Counted from the stretch's first letter, positions 10,212 to 22,661 are shown. The stretch is DNA of 64,000 bases from Nematopogon swammerdamellus (GCA_946902875.1 OX336354.1:8901247-8965246), one strand, 5' to 3'. The notes: generated by a model not told the origin, from the letters alone. A program made the numbers and translations.

Positions 10212-10467
10212 TTATGATGACCAACCTGAAGAGGATCCGTTATGCGTGTAGCCTTGGTGGTTCATCTGATACGAGTGCATAGGGGAGCAGGCGGGCGCGT
10301 TGTGTCCCGGGTGTCCCGGGTGTGGGCGGCCGTACGGCAGCTCGTAGGGCCTCGAGTACCCGAGGAAGCCGCTCTTGGGGAACTCCCCCTCGGAGGCCGG
10401 CGACTCGCACATCGCTCCCTCGGCGCTGACGGCTACGCCGCCGTATGCTGACATTGGGGTCAGAGGG
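10212..10467 (-). CDS. ey: ey/Pax6 exon: C-terminal Pro/Ser/Tyr-rich region and stop
   Basis: The acceptor TTTCACAG lies at 10468-10475, and the phase fits the previous exon. It encodes SPLTPMSAYGGVAVSAEG, CESPASEGEFPKSGFLGYSR, a PGHPGHNAPACSPMHSYQMN stretch and THNGSSSGWSS, then TAA at 10212-10214. This is the type of Pro/Ser/Tyr-rich sequence that activates transcription in Pax6 proteins. The end is uncertain: a GT at 10225-10224 after TCTTCAG could be a donor to a further exon outside or unseen. In that case the last codons and the stop belong to the LINE fragment that begins here. Confidence 0.82.
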
Positions 10468-10569
10468 CTGTGAAAGAAATGGAGAGGAGTTATTGTATGT
10501 AGGTACTCGTATATTTAACTATTAACCCTATGGAATCTGCAAAGGAAAAATGGTATTAGTCGGAACACT

Positions 10570-10795
10570 TTCACGCCTCAACCGGGCTTTTTTGCGCGGC
10601 TTCCGCGCGAGGCCTGCCGTCACTGCGCCCTATACGATAGGGCGGTCGCAGTGACCGACTGCTGGCTAATAGTTAAGTTGGAGCGGCCAAAGAGTTTGTA
10701 TTACGTCGCTGCGCTCAGCGAGGTAATACAAACTCTTTGGGAGCGGCATCGAAGCTGCTACTGCAGCTGGCGCGTTCCGCAGTCTCTCGACTGCT
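10570..10795. repeat. GC-rich intronic repeat with a 24-bp-arm hairpin
   Basis: At 10684-10739, CCAAAGAGTTTGTATTAC is followed after a short loop by GTAATACAAACTCTTTGG, a near-perfect inverted repeat. A smaller palindrome (GGGCGC around TATACGATA) precedes it. Nothing coding is seen. It lies in the intron between ey exons 5 and 6. Confidence 0.6.
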
Positions 10796-10799
10796 GCAG

Positions 10800-11215
10800 C
10801 TGCCTGCATGGTTAATCCTATGTGCAATGCTGGGTCTGATTACGGGAAACTGCTTACTAAACCAACACCCAAGAGGCTGGGCTGACTAAGTCCAAGATTG
10901 TGTACATACTCTTGGACTTACAGACATCCCCCTGTGCAGAACCTGCATGGAGGAGAACGTAACCGCTCTGAACACGCGCTGCTGCAGTGCAATGTGCTCA
11001 GCGAACGACGGACGGTGCTGCTCCTGTCGCCTACGTCGCTTCGCAGGTCTACAGGCACCCGGGCCGCCTCGTCGCCGTTATGGTGGACGTGGACACCGGA
11101 TCGGGTAGTGCGAGATGAGGGAGTTTTGCACAAAGGACCGGACTTCGCAGGACCACATGCAGGCATCCCCCAAACCGCCCCCAAACAAGAACAAGAACCA
11201 CCTATGTGATAAATA
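10800..11215 (+). pseudogene. LINE ORF2 C-terminal fragment (RNase H tail and zinc knuckle), frameshifted
   Basis: The plus strand reads MLGLITGNCLLNQHP in one frame. After a stop it reads TDIPLCRTCMEENVTAL, and after a shift of frame HALLQCNVLSERRTVLL. The layout of a GHC-L-H-like RNase H end followed by C-x2-C and a later LLQC is typical of I/R1/Jockey-type LINEs. At least one stop and one frameshift make it a pseudogene. It is sense to the plus strand, opposite to ey, inside the last intron. Confidence 0.7.
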
Positions 11216-11468
11216 CAATTTGCCAAAAGAACGGTTCCTCATGAATCTACTTTTCAAAATTCGCCTAAAAACAGTGGAAGTTTAGAGAATGGAAGGTCAG
11301 ATGAAATGAAAGACGCACGTACACGTACTAAGCAAACCATAGACTGATAGTTATTAAGTCTTTATTTAATTTGCGCGTGATACTTCAAGATAACTATAAA
11401 TAGACGGACTTTGGTAGCGACAAGCATGCAGGTCAACACAACCTCTTTGTTTGGTGCAGGCTTCTAAC

Positions 11469-11695
11469 CTGTATGTGTCGATATTGTTGTAAGCCGGCGG
11501 ATGCGCTGCCGGCGCGTGGTGCGCGGGATGCGCGGGGTGGGCGCCGTGGTGCGGCACGTGGGGCGGCGCGGGCGCAGGGTACGCGGCGTGCGACGCTAGC
11601 GGCGTGTGCGGCGAGCCAGCGCACTCCGGACTGCGCCGCTGGCTGCGGATCTTCTCCTCGCGCCGCCATTTTGCTCGTCGGTTTGAGAACCACAC
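11469..11695 (-). CDS. ey: ey/Pax6 exon: homeodomain recognition helix and His/Ala/Pro-rich segment
   Basis: The acceptor ATAACAG lies at 11696-11702. The exon starts [20 protein letters not shown], the DNA-recognition helix with serine at homeodomain position 50, as in Pax homeodomains. It continues [17 protein letters not shown], then a stretch of repeated H, A and P and YNNIDTY. The donor is placed at ACAG/GTTAGA (11468), which leaves phase 2 and joins exactly in frame with the next exon (NNIDTYSPLTPMSAYGG). Reading on past the donor gives an unrelated tail, so the longer frame is rejected. GC content is very high. Confidence 0.94.
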
Positions 11696-13356
<1,661 letters not shown>

Positions 13357-13393
13357 TCACTTTGTACTAATACGTACAGAAAGCATGAATTAA

Positions 13394-13622
13394 TTACATA
13401 GGCGTTCGACTAACTTTCAGTGCGGTGGTACCAATCCGGACGGGTTAAACCCTGCCACTAGGTGGCAAGAAGGGAAGGGAACTACTGTTTTACGTGGAAT
13501 TCGAACCACGGTCAGCCGCAACGATCGAACAGTCACCCATCCAAGTTCTGACCGCGCCCGCGTGTGCTTCATTTGACGATAGGACGATCGATCCATCGCA
13601 CCACCGAGCTAACGAGGCTGAC
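13394..13622 (-). mobile_element. SINE-B, head and core
   Basis: On the minus strand it begins GTCAGCCTCGTTAGCTCGG and has the GAACTTGGATGGGTGACTG 5S-like part, GTAAAACAGTAGTTCCCTTC and the CCGCACTGAAAG core, then stops before the tail. It lies in the 917-bp intron between the first two homeodomain exons. Confidence 0.8.
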
Positions 13623-13744
13623 AAAATGATAGAATACCGATGCTCTCTACTTTAGTCCGCCTAGAAGGCGGGGGGCTGTCAACACATTTGAGGGTGAAAT
13701 CTGACACTCCAACTTCGAGCTCAACACGAGGGCACCAACTGTGA

Positions 13745-14040
13745 TTACATTAGGTTTTTTTATGTTAACCAGCATGGGTGGCTGTGCCGAGAGACCAATG
13801 GTGCAGTCGACAGAGCCAAAATCACCTCTCCTCGCGAAACCACGCTCAGTTAGGTGCCACATGCAAGCATATTTGCGGACTGTTGCTAGGCTGTCTAGCC
13901 CGTTAATACGACGCTTGAAGACACCCAGGTTAAAGGATTCAGGAAATACACTCGCCGGAAGACTGTTTCACACTCTAGCGGTGCGACAAAGAAACGATTT
14001 AGAGAACCGATGGGTTCTCAAAAGCCCAATGGCAACAACA
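13745..14040 (-). pseudogene. CR1/Jockey-like LINE 3' end
   Basis: On the minus strand it encodes fragments of the shared C-terminus (SFNLGVFKR, then R-x-NGLDSLATV and WRLTERGFARRG), then TCTGTCGACTGCACCATTGG and ends AACCAGCATGGG-type 3' UTR, that is CCCATGCTGGTTAACATAAA in sense. It is a 5'-truncated insertion in the ey intron in the same orientation as the gene. Confidence 0.75.
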
Positions 14041-14201
14041 AAAGGGTGCTGAGTCTCTCTGCGACGAGTCATGCGGAGATAGGACCACCCGTCCTATCTC
14101 CGCATGGCAGGGAAAAGGGGTGCTAGCAGTTCCACAGAGCAGCGTCCGTGATACTATCTACACACGGTACACAAATAAGGGGCGACGTCGTCAGTCGTCA
14201 C

Positions 14202-14384
14202 CTCTCTCGAGGCTGTCGATCTGGTCGTTGGTGAAGGAGGTCCTGTTGCGTTGCAGCTTCCGCTTGAGCCGCAGCCTGGCCTGGTCCTCATCGGCGCCGC
14301 CGCTGGAGCCCGCGTTACTGTTCTCCCCGGAGCCCGTCTCGTCTGAGTTGAGCCCTTCCAGACCCTCCAGTGCCTCGCTGTCGC
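14202..14384 (-). CDS. ey: ey/Pax6 exon: acidic linker and homeodomain helix 1
   Basis: The acceptor TTTGCAG lies at 14385-14391, and the donor GTGACG starts at 14201. The 183-nt exon first encodes an acidic, Ser/Gly-rich stretch ([31 protein letters not shown]). The homeodomain follows ([18 protein letters not shown]), ending one base into the next codon. SDETGSGE and ENSN are linker signatures of ey. The downstream junction restores REFERTHYP. It lies 32 kb from the previous exon and 231-bp tandem duplicates follow on its upstream side. Confidence 0.96.
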
Positions 14385-14412
14385 CTGCAAATACACAAAC
14401 AAACACCATGTG

Positions 14413-14874
14413 TTAGATAAACGATTAAATCTATCCGATTAGGTATCACCGCACTGGTTGCTCCAAATGGCTCGTGTTTTCGGTCTAGTAAAGTGCAGTC
14501 ATAGGCTAACGAGTGAATAGTGATGTAACCAAACTGTCAAACATGTTTGGTTACCATTAAAATCCGGCTCGAAGGACCAACGTGTTCAACCTTCGTGAGA
14601 TATTCGAATTTATTTTATCGTTAATTCAGCAATATTTCATTAGTTGGATAAACGAGTAAATCTATCCGATTTGGTATCACCGCACTGGTTGCTCCTAATG
14701 TCTCGTGTTTTCTGTCCAGTAAAGTGCAGTCATAGACTAACGAGTGAATAGTGATGTACCCAAACTGTTAAACATGTTTGGTTACCATTAAAATTCGGTT
14801 GGAAGGACCAACTTGTTCAACGTTCGTGAGATACCTATTCGAATTTATTTTAACGTTAAATTCAGTAATATTTC
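14413..14874. repeat. 231-bp tandem duplication beside the homeodomain exon
   Basis: Two adjacent copies (about 14413-14643 and 14644-14874) share AAATCTATCCGATT, GGTATCACCGCACTGGTTGC, GTAAAGTGCAGTCATAG and AAACATGTTTGGTTACCATT with few mismatches. The first copy holds CCGGCTCGAAGGACCAA, whose reverse complement also occurs at 17406 and 56110. The copies begin about 30 bp from the acceptor of the exon at 14202-14384. Confidence 0.85.
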
Positions 14875-17800
14875 TTAAAGAATAATCATTCTCCCAACAC
14901 AATAACAGAGTAATTCAGATCATCGGCTTTAAATCCATAACCAAAAATTGCTCAATTTTTGTCAAATAATTGAGTCGTTTTTGCAGACGCCTTTCAGAGC
15001 GTCAGCCACATGTCGATTGCGACAACGGATATTGTCGTCTCCAATTTTTCCGGCAGAATGCGTTCCGGAACTCCGCCTCATTTGGAACAGTTGTTCTCAG
15101 CAATCTATAACGGTGCCCGAGTGGTTAAAGATATTGTAGTTTGAAAAATAAAAGACAATGGAGAAGTTATGTCGTTTCATTTCAAACAATTTAAAATTCA
15201 AAACTTGATTAAACACATCGATACGCAAAATACTAGTCGCTACGTACCTAATGCAATTTTTCGAAGTCGTAGCAAAAAATTTCTCGCTGTTTAGTTATTA
15301 TGCTTTTAGTTTTTGTTATTTGAATAATATTATCAAAAAGTCTTTGTCATGTATCCTTTAATTAATGTCTAAATAACGAGAATACTTAAATAATTGCTAA
15401 AGATACCTACAAACAACAACAAAATTTGAGTAGATAAGTACTACTTTTGTATGCGTTCATTATTATAAGGTCATTTCCTAATCTGTGGGATGGTTTCTTT
15501 TCATCTATTATGATAGGTACGTACGACGCCTATACACATTCTTACAAATTCAGTCTAACCGCTCTCAAATACCTTCCATTCCATTACACACCCATCGTAC
15601 AGTTACATAAAATACTCACAACATTTCTCGCCAAGTTGCTCGTAAGCCGCCATTTTGTTGTGGTAGGAAGTTTAAAACAAAATTCGAAATTGGAATTAGT
15701 TCACTCCCCTCGTTACGGCGCGCGATAAGAGATGTCGCTCCGTGCCACACCGCCGCCACCGCGCGCGGCCGCGCCACCGCGTGATAAGTAGGTACTACCA
15801 CGGTGGAGGTAAACGCGATGACGGCAGATTTATCTGGCTCTAACTTTGGAAACTTGTCCTTTGGTTTGGTCTTTACAGGCATCTCGCAATGTCTGATAGA
15901 GGCACGAAATTGATAAGTAGGTATATACTAATTAATTATACCCTACTGGCAGTTACCTATTATTGTTTTATACTATGGCTAGGCTAGAAGCGTCAAATGA
16001 ATGTGACTAGTGTTTGGATTTAGGGGGCTGACCCCACTCTCAGCCTAGCACCACCGGAACCGAGGCAATTGTGAGGTTAACGCACGTTTGGTATGGAGAC
16101 CGAACTCAGAAAAAGTGAAACGTCACAAAAATACGAACGGAAGTTGCAACGCTCCTAATTGGTTGGGCAGCGCGTAGTGCTGCCTGAGCGCCATCTGTGA
16201 GAGCCTTTTGAAGTCGAACCATTGTTGTTGTTGAACAAGTTGAAAGGAATATCGCGTAGGTAGATGGCGCTATCCCCATCGAAATCATAAGAAGCTTTGC
16301 TTCCGTCGGGTGTCCCACAGTTTTTTTTTTGTATAATATTTAAATAACGCGTGATTTATAATATTTTATATTAATCCCCAACTCTGGCAACAGCAGCTAA
16401 ACATTAATTTTTGCGGGGGTGCCTTTTTACGGTTCCGTAGGCAGCGACTCTGGCAGGCACCCTTATAGAATCGGTCCGTCCGTCCGCCTGTCCTTTAGCT
16501 GATGAGCGATTCGAACTGTCTACTTGGAATATTTAATACATATATAAATAAATAAATAAATTAATAAAATATTTCCCGGATGGCAACGAAATTCCACATG
16601 CAAATAATGTCAGGAGTCGTCAACTTAAATTAATAGGGGCCGCAAAAACTTAGTATAAAATTAAAATATTGTTTAACAGGTCGAGTAGTGTAGTAGGTAG
16701 GATAGGAAAGTACACACATCGATGCAAAGGTCCTTCAAAGCGTACATAACTACTATTAAAAAAATATATAATTGTTTTAAAAGTTAAAGAAATATATATG
16801 GTACGTTTTCCTTTATCCGAGCTGTGTCCGTAGCGATTATTTCAGAACGTAAAGCCAAATTAATCTAAAAACAATATTATGTCTGTTAGTCCATTTTGTG
16901 CTTGCGACATGAAACTATTTTTGAAGAATTTTCTCTTTAAGTACTCTTATTTAACGGTTATAGAGAAAATACCGTTTCTTTTGAGCAAAGGTCTCTCGTT
17001 TTACGGGTCGTATTCTATATTTGTATACGTAGCCAGCCAGTAGATGTGCGCGGGTTGGGTGTACTGTTTCACCTTGGCGGCGGCGGCGGCGCGGCAGCGG
17101 CGCGGTGAGGTATCTATGTACCCTGCAATGCGCCGCGCTGCCGCCTCCTCCGCCGCGCCTCGCTGCCGGTGTGCCGACTAAATATCCCGGAACCCGGGGC
17201 GGGGGAGAGACTACTGCGACCAAGAGCTGTTGAAATCCTACCAAACCACCGTACTTAAGTACGTATGTTTTTCACCTGCTTTTATAGTAAATGGTGTCTG
17301 AGTCTGACACATTTCTTCGCAAACGCTCTGCCTCCATTATAGAAACACATCCACTTAGTCAATGCTCGTCACGCCATCATTCGTTCCGCTATTGAACATC
17401 TTCTGGTCCTTCGAGCCGGATGCAAATTCAAACAGCAGCGCCTCTCGCGACCGGCCTTCGAAGTCTGGCCGCGAGTGAAGATTGCTCTCTTCCAACTCCT
17501 TTATCGATTTTCTTCATAAAGGCCGAAAATTCCTTTCAGGTCAAAACCTCTCCGGCGAACTGCACAGCTGATCGTTGTTTCGAGAGGGCGAGGGGGCGCG
17601 GGGGGGGGGGGGGGGGGGGGGGGAGGTGGCGCGAGGCGCGCGGGGCGCGCGGCGCGCGGGGACGCCATTCTGTAACGGACGCGTTCATGCAGAAACTGAC
17701 GATAACGGAGAGAGGGTTCCGGTGCTGCCCCCCGCACCCCGCGCGCCTCCTCCCCCGTGCCGCGCCGCCTCCGGGGCAGGGTTAGACTCGAGTGTTTTTA

Positions 17801-18489
17801 TTACTACGAACCTTGCTTCAGTGGAATATGCACCTACGTTTTTAGAGCATGCATATAATAAATTAATAATTAAAAACATTAAATTTAGTCAGGAATTTCG
17901 CCAGTTCTTCAAGCCTTTAACTGAGCCTTTTAAGACTTGGACCACTGTATATTTAAACACGGACGTTCTGCGGAAAGACAACAACATACTACGATTTTTA
18001 CCTACCTATTTTATTTACCTACTTGAATAACACGAGCAAGTATAGACATGTTTGTATAGTCTGGCACATTATCTTGTAATTATAGTAGGTACTCACAAAA
18101 CGTCAGGCCAGCAGTGATAATTCTAAAAGAGAGGTAGTGATCCCTATAATGTTCTTCCTTACAAGGAATAGGTACCTACTCGAGATTACACTCTTTTCGT
18201 TGCGAAGAAAGAATGTTCGGAAGAGGAGAATGTTGATTTATGCTCCGAATGTGCGGATAACTTTGCTCCGAGTGTACGTAACGCTATAAATAAGGCTCAG
18301 GCGGCGCGCCGCCGTTTTCCCGCCGTTTTGCGCAAAATGGCGGGCGCGTGATTTGAATTCGTAAACAGAACGTCGAGGGTAGTCGGCGAAGAGGCCGTTT
18401 GGAATGTCACTTGTTTGCTTTACGTGTTTTGTTGCAGATGCAAATATATCTACAGTTTATCGATATCTTGTTTTATTTTTAAATACTGT
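14875..18489. other. ey intron, mainly unique sequence with GC-rich islands
   Basis: No coding sequence is seen. Around 16435-16500 lies a SINE-A-like scrap (GGTTCCGTAGGCAGCGACTC). GC-rich islands at 15720-15780, 17050-17200, 17580-17780 and 18290-18350 contain GCGGCGG-type runs; the reading frames over them have the composition of GC-rich noncoding DNA and are not called. Confidence 0.4.
17600..17623. repeat. Poly(G) run, 24 bases
   Basis: An uninterrupted G homopolymer within a GC-rich island. Its length may be inexact in the assembly. Confidence 0.9.
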
Positions 18490-18499
18490 GTTTGTGCGT

Positions 18500-18705
18500 G
18501 AATACATCAGGCATCAGCCGAAGAGACGACAATCGTTGGAGTAACCCATGCCCTGCCTGTCAAAGTGGAGTGTGGGTAGACCACCCGCCAGGTGGGACGA
18601 CGACATCAAGTACGTCGGCGGAAAGTGTACCGCTGAAGGCCGGGAGGATGGAGGAAAATTGGAGAGGTGTATGTCCAGCCAGCGACGTATATATGATTGA
18701 TTTGT
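18500..18705 (+). pseudogene. RTE-like LINE 3' fragment
   Basis: GAAGAGACGACAATCGTTGG, then GTGGGTAGACC-CCCGCCAGG, GGGACGACGACATCAAGTAC and GAGGAAAATTGGAGAGGTGT match the segment at 43380-43560. The frame is broken. It is the second RTE-type subfamily in the window. Confidence 0.65.
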
Positions 18706-18756
18706 TGAGGTACTTACGTAAGTGAAAAGTACCTTCCTTCCTTCCTTCCTTCCTTA

Positions 18757-18957
18757 CCTATAATAAAATCCAACGTCTGCTTTCTGTCTGAATGTCTGAG
18801 TGTCTGTCTGTCCGCTTATAACACGAGAACCACTGGACCGATTTTAATAAAACAAAATTCTACGGATAGCTTGATTCTTCCCATCAACTATAGGCTACTT
18901 ACTATCACGCTAAATAGCTTATGAGGTTAGCAGTGAAGTGAAATATGAGAGCACTTG
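18757..18957 (+). mobile_element. Short dispersed repeat (ACCTATAATAAAATCCAACG family)
   Basis: It runs ACCTATAATAAAATCCAACG, then CTGTCTGTC repeats, ATAACACGAGAACCACTGG and CTATTTAGCG-type sequence to TGAAATATGAGAGC. A near-identical copy lies inverted at 24350-24562, and a partial copy starts at 19168. The end GCCGCGGGCACAGCTTGT in the 24-kb copy resembles Helitron tails of this genome. Confidence 0.7.
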
Positions 18958-19030
18958 GCAATATTTGTATGTAACGGACACGGAATCATTCACCCGAGTA
19001 AGAACCGATGACATTACGGTATATCCTGAA

Positions 19031-19054
19031 GGGGGGGGGGGGGGGGGGGGGGGG
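19031..19054. repeat. Poly(G) run, 24 bases
   Basis: An uninterrupted G homopolymer followed by a G/A-rich stretch to about 19130. Confidence 0.9.
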
Positions 19055-19167
19055 AGGAGGAGGGGGGATAAGTAGAGGCATATAGGGAGGAGGGTGAGGG
19101 AGGGGCGGGAGGGGAGGTGGAGGTAGAGCGATTGAATCCCCCTTATCCTTATCCTTTCCTTTCTTCC

Positions 19168-19300
19168 TTACCTCTAATAAGATCCAACGTCTGCTTTCTG
19201 TCTGTCTGTATGTATGTCTGTCTGTTTACCATCTTTGGTGTTGCCATATTTACTCGAAGCATCGATAATGGCGAGACTCAACGGAAGGGAGGGAGAGGCA
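19168..19300 (+). repeat. Partial copy of the ACCTATAATAAAATCCAACG family
   Basis: CTTACCTCTAATAAGATCC, then AACGTCTGCTTTCTGTCTGT matches the start of the repeat at 18757. It then leaves the family and leads into the hexanucleotide array. Confidence 0.6.
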
Positions 19301-19308
19301 GGGAGATG

Positions 19309-19490
19309 GAGGGAGAGGGAGAGGGAGAGGGAGAGGGAGAGGGAGAGGGAGAGGGAGAGGGAGAGGGAGAGGGAGAGGGAGAGGGAGAGGGAGAGGGAGA
19401 GGGAGAGGGAGAGGGAGAGGGAGAGGGAGAGGGAGAGGGAGAGGGAGAGGGAGAGGGAGAGGGAGAGGGAGAGGGAGAGGGAGAGGGAGA
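19309..19490. repeat. Pure (GGGAGA)n hexanucleotide array
   Basis: About 30 perfect GAGAGG/GGGAGA units over roughly 180 bp: a purine-only strand opposite a pyrimidine-only strand. The EGEGEG, RERERE and SLSLSL frames are by-products, not proteins. Confidence 0.97.
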
Positions 19491-19819
19491 TTAAAATAGG
19501 GAATGATTTCAAAATTAGATTTTAGGAGTTTATAAAATTTTGTACAGAGATGAATTGCATCCTGAGGAAGGACATAGTCTCAAAAAACAATAAGGGGGTG
19601 AAATAGGAGATGCGAAAGTTTGTATGGGAGTATCGGTTTCTTAAAGGTAGGAACTTGAAACTCATAAGTATAGCTATTCATCATATATAAAATAACGAAG
19701 TGGTCCAGGATTGTTGGATTTTCACATATAAGTGGAGGAAACGGAGTGTTAAAGATTGTATGGGAATATCGTTTTTTTTAAAGGAAAATCATAATTATAG
19801 CTACTCAAAACAAATAAAT

Positions 19820-19846
19820 GGGGGGGGGGGGGGGGGGGGGGGGGGG
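19820..19846. repeat. Poly(G) run at the edge of a Helitron minisatellite
   Basis: 27 G bases end exactly where the Helitron-derived repeat begins. Confidence 0.9.
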
Positions 19847-21043
19847 TGTGACGGTGGCCTCGCCCTTAGTTACTTACTTTCTTCGTGGAGGTTTATTGTA
19901 TTCCAGAATGCAGCTTAGCCTGAAGCCTCGCCGTTAGTTACTTACTTTATTTAAGAAGTTTTATCGTTTATCTACACGCCATTACTTTCATCGAGAAATC
20001 GAGAAGGTTTATCGTCTTCCAGAATACAGCTCGGCCTTCGGCCTCGCCCATAGTTACTTACTTACATCAAGAAGGTTAATCCTCTTCCTTAACGCAGCTC
20101 GGCCTTCGGCCTGACCTATGGTTTATCCTCTTCCTAAACGGAGCTCGGCCTTCGGCCTCGCCCTCAGTTACTTACTTTCTTCGAGAAGGTTTATAGTCTT
20201 CCTAAAGGCAGTTCGGCCTTCGGCCTCGCTCTTTGTTACTTACTTTCATCGAAAAAGTTTATCCTCTTCCTGAACGCAGCTCGGCCTTCGGCCTCGCCCT
20301 TAATTACTTTCTTTCTTAGAGATGGTTTATCGTCTTCCTGAACACAGCTCGGCCTTCGGCCTCGCCCTCAGTTACTTACTTTCTTCGAGAAGGTTTATGG
20401 TCTTCCTGAACGCAGCTCGGCCTTGGGCCTCGCCCTCAGTTACTTACTTTCTTCGAGAAGGTTTATCCTCTTCCTGAACGCAGCTCGGCCTTCGGCTTCG
20501 CCCATAGTCACTTACTGTCTTCGAGAATGTTTATCGTCTTCCTGAACGCAGCTCGGCCTTCGGTCTCGCCCTCAGTTGCGTAATTTCTTCGAGAATATTT
20601 ATGGTCTTCCTGAACGCAGCTCGGCTTTCGGCTTCGCCCTTTGTTTCTTACTTTCTTCAAGAAGGTTTATAGTCTTCTTGAACGAAGCTCGGCCTTCGGC
20701 CTCGCTCTTTGTTACTTACTTTCTTCGGGAAGGTTTATAGTTTTCCTGAACGCAGCTCGGCCTTCGGCCTCGCCCTTAATTGCTTACTTTCTTAGATAAG
20801 GTTTATCGTCTTCCTGAACGCAGCTCGGCCTTCGGCCTCGCCCTTAGTTACTTACTTTCTTCGAGAAGGTTTATAGTCTTCCTGAACGCAGCTCGGCCTT
20901 CGGCCTCACCCTTAATTACTTACTTTCTTCGAGAAGGTTTGTAGTCTTCCTGAACACAGCTCGGCCTTCGGCCTCGCCCTCAGTTACTTAATGTCTTCTT
21001 TGAAATACGAATTTCACGCGAGCGGAGCCGCGGGCTCAGCTAG
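19847..21043 (+). mobile_element. 5'-truncated Helitron-like element with ~67-bp tandem units
   Basis: Units with GCTCGGCCTTCGGCCTCGCC, TTAGTTACTTACTTTCTTCG, AGAAGGTTTAT and CTTCCTGAACGCA repeat about 17 times. The element then ends ACGCGAGCGGAGCCGCGGGC, TCAGCTAG, followed by T. This is the same family and the same 3' end as 7171-8830, in the opposite orientation. The 5' TCCTACTAATATTATAAA start is absent and replaced by poly(G). Confidence 0.75.
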
Positions 21044-21156
21044 TCTTAAATACAATACGAGTATATGAAGTGAGATTTGTTTAGGTTTAAGCCCACACCG
21101 TCTGTCTGTCGGTCTGTCTGCCCTACTGCTGAATGTTATGTTTGGAACCGTGATAG

Positions 21157-21390
21157 GGTAGCCACCTCTCACCTTGGCACGGTCCTTTCCGAGGTCCTTC
21201 CACCGAGTCAGGCAGTAGGTGGGTCTTTGTGCCTTACTTACTGCTTGATAATTATCTTGTCCTAATAATTTGCTAAACGTGGTGGTCAGTGTTGTGCTGT
21301 AATTTACCAGAGTTCTTGCAGCACAACAACGATTACTCTGCTTAGGTACCCCGATTGTCGGGATACAGCGTGTGGTATGTATTATGTAGG
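21157..21390 (+). repeat. Dispersed repeat, family X
   Basis: Contains AGCCACCTCTCACCTTGGCA, TGCTTGATAATTATCTTGTC, then TTGTGCTGTAATTTACCAGA and CCCCGATTGTCGGGATACAG. Related copies lie at 34621-34815 (plus) and 37410-37567 (minus). No ORF or clear termini were recognised. Confidence 0.65.
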
Positions 21391-22661
21391 TACTTTTAAT
21401 ATTTCAGTCGCCAACACAGTTGATTGATTCTACGAACATTAATGCAGATGCGGGATGGTACCTATTTAGTAACAGAATCCGTTTATCGCACTGAATGTGT
21501 GCGAGTTTCTAGCACGAAATTAATAATCAGTACTTTCACAAGTGAAATAAAATTTTACGTCTCCACTCCAAAGACACTACTCACCGGGCATAATTCCCAT
21601 CCCCAATTGTTTAGCTATTTATGTAGATACGCTTTTGCGGGTAGGTACACAAAATGACGCGACACGTCAACTCACCGCGCCGCCATTTTGTCCGCGGTGA
21701 CGCAACACCGGCGCGTCGGGAGCTCATGTCACGTGCTCAGACGAAACTATCCCGACACATCCATTATTTGATACAAATCTACCAGATTATTAGACCGCGC
21801 AAAAACATCTCTGGGTGCACGTTAAACCGTACGAAAAGACGAAGCCACGAGAGTGCACAGCCGCAAAGTTATAAATATTAATGTCGATTGGGGGTTTTCA
21901 CAGGTTTTGGTGGGGTGTAAGCAAATATAGTTTTCTGCGGTAAATTTTAGTTTGAATTTATACAGTTATTTAGGCCTTTTTAGTGAGAAAACTATTTTCA
22001 AACGTGAGAACAATGACTCGGAGAACTCATTTACTGTTCACGCGCAGTTCGGCTGTGAAATTCACTAGGTACCACACTTTATACGACACTGCAAATCGCT
22101 TCCCTTGTTCAAAAAACACCTAAAACTGTATTATCTCAGACAGTGTGAAGTGAAAACCTAAAAAAAACCTTTTGTTTCATACCTGGATGAACAAGTATGT
22201 AGGTAAGTATGTATATTTACTTGTAAATTATATTTTATATATATAGTAATTTATATGTGTTAACACAAGTATGGCTTTTCATTATTTAATAAGAATACCT
22301 ATTATTTTTTTTTTTATTTATTTATTGAATAATACGTATTCTTATTATTCAATTCTCACGCTCAACTCTTTTGCTGCTTTTGCAAATTGTTTTAACGGAA
22401 ATTCCCTTCGAAAGGAAATGCTTCATTATATTTTTGCAGAAATAATTGCAAAACATGTAACAGTTTGGTATATTAAGGGAGAAGTTGGATGTTTTCGTAC
22501 TTTTCGCTCTACGAATCGTTAAGCCCTCTTAATCGAATCTCAAACATCCAAAGGTTGACTGTAAGACATCTCTGTAGGGGTTAAGTCCGCCTTTGCACCT
22601 TACGTAAAATGTTTCTTGGAGCAATAAAGCATTGTTTATTCTATTATATAAGACTTACGTA
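21391..22661. other. ey intron, no gene seen
   Basis: A GC-rich patch near 21655-21735 is followed by AT-rich sequence. Small open frames at 21654-21881 and 22271-22522 have no recognisable domains. Confidence 0.4.

Noticed and set aside
11366..11468. Longer homeodomain exon ending in [20 protein letters not shown] sequence
   Set aside because: A donor at ACAG/GTTAGA joins in exact phase to the exon at 10467 and gives NNIDTYSPLTPMS. The read-through tail resembles no Pax6.
14154..14402. Alternative frame across the homeodomain exon on the minus strand
   Set aside because: It is out of frame with the Pax6 homeodomain, which is read in the other frame.
17420..18030. Frames of 121-151 codons over a GC-rich island
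   Set aside because: They run through a 24-base poly(G), overlap on both strands and show only low-complexity Gly/Arg/Pro runs.
19117..19525. Frames rich in EGEGEG, RERERE or SLSLSL
   Set aside because: Direct translation of the GGGAGA array on either strand.
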